DNA of 64,000 nt, from assembly GCA_913060815.1 (NCBI GenBank), contig CAJXSZ010000003.1:1-64000 (forward strand), given 5' to 3'. Within the stretch, counting starts at the first letter, position 1; every line of letters begins with the position of its first letter. A program made the position numbers and the translations under genes. This stretch comes from an uncultured Sulfitobacter sp. Lineage in GTDB: Bacteria > Pseudomonadota > Alphaproteobacteria > Rhodobacterales > Rhodobacteraceae. This document shows positions 61,447-64,000 of the stretch, piece by piece. The notes under the pieces are model-generated. The model did no database searches and had not been told where the DNA came from. It worked only from the letters and a program-made list of their open reading frames with translations.

Positions 61447-64000
61447 ATGGTTCAATTCACGTCCGCTGATCTGAAGAACACCCTTGCTCAGGTGCGCCGT
61501 CCGCTGTGGCTGACACGCTGGGGCATGCGGGCCGAGGTGATGGTGCGCAGCCTATGGCCGCTGATGACAGTTGCCTTGCTGGCGCTGGCGGCGGCGATGA
61601 TGGGGCTGCATGAGGTTTTGCCGATAGAGGCGATCTGGGCTCTGATGGGTCTAGCGGCGGGGGCAGGGCTTTGGGCCTTTGCCTATGCCGTGCGCCGCTG
61701 GTCTTGGCCCACGCAGGCGGATGCAATGATGCGGTTGGACGCAAGCCTTGCGGGGCGTCCCCTGACCGCGCTGCTTGATGATCAGGCGATAGGGGGAGGT
61801 GATGACGCGTCTGCCGCCGTATGGCAGGCCCACAAGCAACGCATGGCCGAACGTGCGGCAGCGGCGCAGGCAGTGCCAGCGGATTTGCGCGCCTCCTCGT
61901 TCGATCCTTTTGCGTTGCGCTATGTGGCGGTGCTGGCTTTTGTGCTGGCGCTTATATTTGGCTCGATCTGGCGGATCGGCACCGTACCACAGATGGCCTC
62001 GGGCGGGAGCAGTACGCTTGCCGCTGGACCTGTCTGGGAAGGCTGGGCGGAGCCGCCGCGCTATACGGGCATGCCGACACTCTATCTCAATGACCAAGCG
62101 GAAGGGCAGCTTGATCTGCCGGTAGGTACGCTGATTACCATGCGGCTTTACGGTGAGGTGGGCGCGCTGCAGGTGTCCGAGACAGTCTCGGGCGCCGTGG
62201 CAGAGGTTGACCCTGACGTACCACCGCAAATGGCGTTCGATTTCAAAGTCATTCAGGACGGCAGAATTGCAGTAGAGGGGCCTGGCGCGCGAGCTTGGGA
62301 CGTGACGATGCGCGCCGATGCGGCCCCTGAGGTAGTTATTCTGGGCCAACCCGAGGTTTCGGCTATGGGCGAGATGCGCCTGCCGTTTGCGGCCAAGGAC
62401 GACTATGGCGTTGAGGCAGGCGAGGCGCGTATCATGCTTGATCTGGCCTCGGTTGAGCGGCGTCACGGGCTGGTCGCGGAGCCTGACGCGCGCGCCGAAG
62501 TGATTGTGCCGTTGCCGATGCCTATTGCAGGGGATCGCGCTGCGTTCGAGGAAAACCTGATCGATGATTTCTCCGAGCATCCTTGGGCCAACCTGCCTGT
62601 AACTGTGGCGATGACAGCCCTTGATGCGGCAGAGCAACAGGCCCAAACAGCACCTATGCAAATGATCCTCCCGGGACGTCGGTTCTTTGACCCTACTGCA
62701 GCGGCGGTGATCGAGATGCGCCGCGACATTCTGTGGAGTCGCACCAACGCCAAACGCACCGCCCAAGTACTGCGCGCCGTGAGCTATCTGCCGCAAGAGG
62801 CGTTCCGCTCGGAGACGACTGCGTTGCGCACGCGAAAAATCATCGAACGGATCGAGACGCTGGCGCGTTTCGGGCTGGACGAAGAAAACCAGAACCAGCT
62901 CGCCCAAGACTTGTGGGATTTGGCGCTGGAGCTGGAGGAAGGCGACCTTGAGGATGCTCGCGAACGTATGCGCCGTGCGCAGGAGCGGCTGAACGAGGCG
63001 ATGAAAAACGGGGCTTCTGATGAGGAAATCGCCGAGCTGATGCAAGAGCTGCGCCGCGCCACCGACGAGTTCATGCAGCAGCTGCGCCGCGAGCAGGCGG
63101 AGCGTCAGGAAGGCGGAGAGCAGGAGCAGAGCCAGCAGCAGCAAGGCGAGAGCATGCAGATGACACAAGACGATCTGCAACGCATGATGGACCGCATCCA
63201 AGAGCTCATGGAAGAAGGCCGCATGGCAGAGGCCGAGCAGGCGCTGAAAGAGCTGCAAGAGCTGATGGAAAACATGCAGATGGCCGAGGGTCAGCAGGGC
63301 CAAGGCAGCGGACAGCAATCCCCTGGTGAACAGGCGATGGAAGGCTTGGCCGAGACGCTGCGCGACCAGCAAGGGCTGAGCGATCAGGCGTTCCGCGATC
63401 TGCAGGAACAATTCAACCCCAATGCCCAATCGGGCCAAAGCCAGCAGAATGAGGGCCGCAATGGTGGTCAGGGACGCGGTGAAAGCCATGAGGGTCAGGG
63501 CGAAGGCCAACAGGACCAACAAAGCGGTGAAGAGCAAGGCGGCGGCGGTGACCAACGACAGGGTACCCAGCAGGGTCAAGCCGAGGGTCAGGGCCAGCAA
63601 GAGAGCCTTGCCGAGCGCCAACAGCAGCTGCGTAACGAATTGAACCGCCAGCAGGGCAATATGCCGGGCCAAGGCACGCCAGAAGGCGATGCGGCGCGCG
63701 AAGCGCTGGACCGTGCGGGACGCGCAATGGATGAAGCCGAGCAGAACCTGCGCGAGGGGCAATTGGCCGAGGCGATTGATAACCAGTCTCAAGCAATGGA
63801 AGCGCTGCGCGATAGCATGCGCTCACTCGGGGAAGCGATGGCGCAGGAAGAGCGTGGCCAGCAACCGGGGCAAGGCCAGCAGGGTGAGGACAGACGTGCC
63901 GACAACCGTGACCCGCTGGGTCGTAGCCAAGGCAGCAACGGGGCTACAAGCAGTGACGCCGAGGCAAATCTCAACGATGACTCTTATGGCCGTGCACGCG
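61447..64000 (+). CDS. TIGR02302 family protein, 5' part (runs off the window)
   Basis: The frame is open from ATG 61447 to the end of the window (about 850 residues), without a stop, so the gene continues. The N-terminus has two or three membrane helices (about 33-55, 60-80 and 155-175). After a periplasmic-looking region come long helical, Glu/Gln-rich segments from about residue 440 (ELEEGDLEDARERMRRAQERL ... NEAMKNGASDEEIAELMQELRR) and low-complexity Gln/Gly stretches. This pattern is that of the TIGR02302 (DUF4175) family of Rhodobacterales and Rhizobiales, whose role is unknown. A 713-codon frame on the opposite strand is a shadow of this biased sequence. Confidence 0.88.
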   Translation, partial: MVQFTSADLKNTLAQVRRPLWLTRWGMRAEVMVRSLWPLMTVALLALAAAMMGLHEVLPIEAIWALMGLAAGAGLWAFAYAVRRWSWPTQADAMMRLDASLAGRPLTALLDDQAIGGGDDASAAVWQAHKQRMAERAAAAQAVPADLRASSFDPFALRYVAVLAFVLALIFGSIWRIGTVPQMASGGSSTLAAGPVWEGWAEPPRYTGMPTLYLNDQAEGQLDLPVGTLITMRLYGEVGALQVSETVSGAVAEVDPDVPPQMAFDFKVIQDGRIAVEGPGARAWDVTMRADAAPEVVILGQPEVSAMGEMRLPFAAKDDYGVEAGEARIMLDLASVERRHGLVAEPDARAEVIVPLPMPIAGDRAAFEENLIDDFSEHPWANLPVTVAMTALDAAEQQAQTAPMQMILPGRRFFDPTAAAVIEMRRDILWSRTNAKRTAQVLRAVSYLPQEAFRSETTALRTRKIIERIETLARFGLDEENQNQLAQDLWDLALELEEGDLEDARERMRRAQERLNEAMKNGASDEEIAELMQELRRATDEFMQQLRREQAERQEGGEQEQSQQQQGESMQMTQDDLQRMMDRIQELMEEGRMAEAEQALKELQELMENMQMAEGQQGQGSGQQSPGEQAMEGLAETLRDQQGLSDQAFRDLQEQFNPNAQSGQSQQNEGRNGGQGRGESHEGQGEGQQDQQSGEEQGGGGDQRQGTQQGQAEGQGQQESLAERQQQLRNELNRQQGNMPGQGTPEGDAAREALDRAGRAMDEAEQNLREGQLAEAIDNQSQAMEALRDSMRSLGEAMAQEERGQQPGQGQQGEDRRADNRDPLGRSQGSNGATSSDAEANLNDDSYGRAR

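Noticed and set aside
61651-63792. A 713-codon open frame on the minus strand
   Set aside because: It is antisense to the TIGR02302 gene, whose plus-strand frame has membrane helices, coiled-coil pattern and a good start. The antisense frame is Leu-rich because it mirrors Gln/Glu-rich codons.
1-64000. CRISPR arrays, rRNA genes, insertion sequences
   Set aside because: I looked for evenly spaced repeats, rRNA segments and transposase motifs on both strands and saw none.

Overview
The window reads as chromosomal DNA of an alphaproteobacterium of the order Rhodobacterales (Roseobacter group). This is inferred from gene content, not from a search: a TAXI-type TRAP transporter with a fused permease, a glpRDSTPQUVK glycerol ABC operon, a Hint-domain protein, and the argH - small lipoprotein - DUF2834 - lysA - TIGR02302 neighbourhood. 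Coding density is high on the right (22.4-64 kb). It is clearly lower on the left (4.5-22.4 kb), where AT-richer gene deserts and decayed genes lie between intact modules. I cannot name the genus.

Layout. 1-463: 3' end of an unrecognised gene with a terminator. 831-4500: cytoplasmic-type PaoABC-like molybdenum/iron-sulfur/FAD aldehyde oxidoreductase operon. 4947-6475: ribbon-helix-helix regulator with a PHB-depolymerase-family esterase. 6477-7704: dead C45-type acyltransferase gene. 8702-11922: TAXI TRAP transporter. 12619-19375: signalling island (receiver plus degenerate GGDEF protein, Hpt protein, single-domain receiver, PAS histidine kinase, CHASE/PAS hybrid kinase). 20299-22315: decayed iron-siderophore ABC operon. 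22494-24134: BCCT betaine-type carrier. 24359-27352: thiM-thiE-thiD plus a short-chain dehydrogenase behind a TPP riboswitch. 27941-40955: glycerol regulon. 41287-41363: tRNA-Arg(UCU). 41415-43433: glycosyltransferase and rsgA. 43430-53490: homoprotocatechuate (3,4-dihydroxyphenylacetate) meta-cleavage operon with divergent hpaR. 53487-58042: sulfatase, LpxR-like outer-membrane protein, Hint-domain protein, TlpA-like thioredoxin. 58067-64000: argH, two mini-lipoproteins, DUF2834 protein, lysA and the 5' part of a TIGR02302 gene.

How the genes work together. In the glycerol regulon, GlpSTPQUV imports glycerol, GlpK phosphorylates it, GlpD oxidises glycerol-3-phosphate, and GlpR represses. An iron-type alcohol dehydrogenase and a second, paralogous permease pair with no ATPase or binding protein of its own are appended to the operon. 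The two ATPases carry complementary defects that would place both lesions in the same composite ATP site. The homoprotocatechuate operon encodes ring opening, semialdehyde oxidation, isomerisation/decarboxylation and hydration. It has no HpaBC hydroxylase. Instead it carries an aromatic amino acid decarboxylase, an aldehyde dehydrogenase and a trimethylamine-dehydrogenase-like flavoprotein, so its substrate may be a catecholic amine or amino acid (L-DOPA, dopamine or an N-methylated relative). That reading is an inference.

The most distinctive points are the asymmetric GlpS/GlpT ATPase pair, the orphan permease pair, the catechol-amine reading of the hpa operon, a possible LptM-like lipoprotein between argH and lysA, and several operator-like palindromes and repeats.
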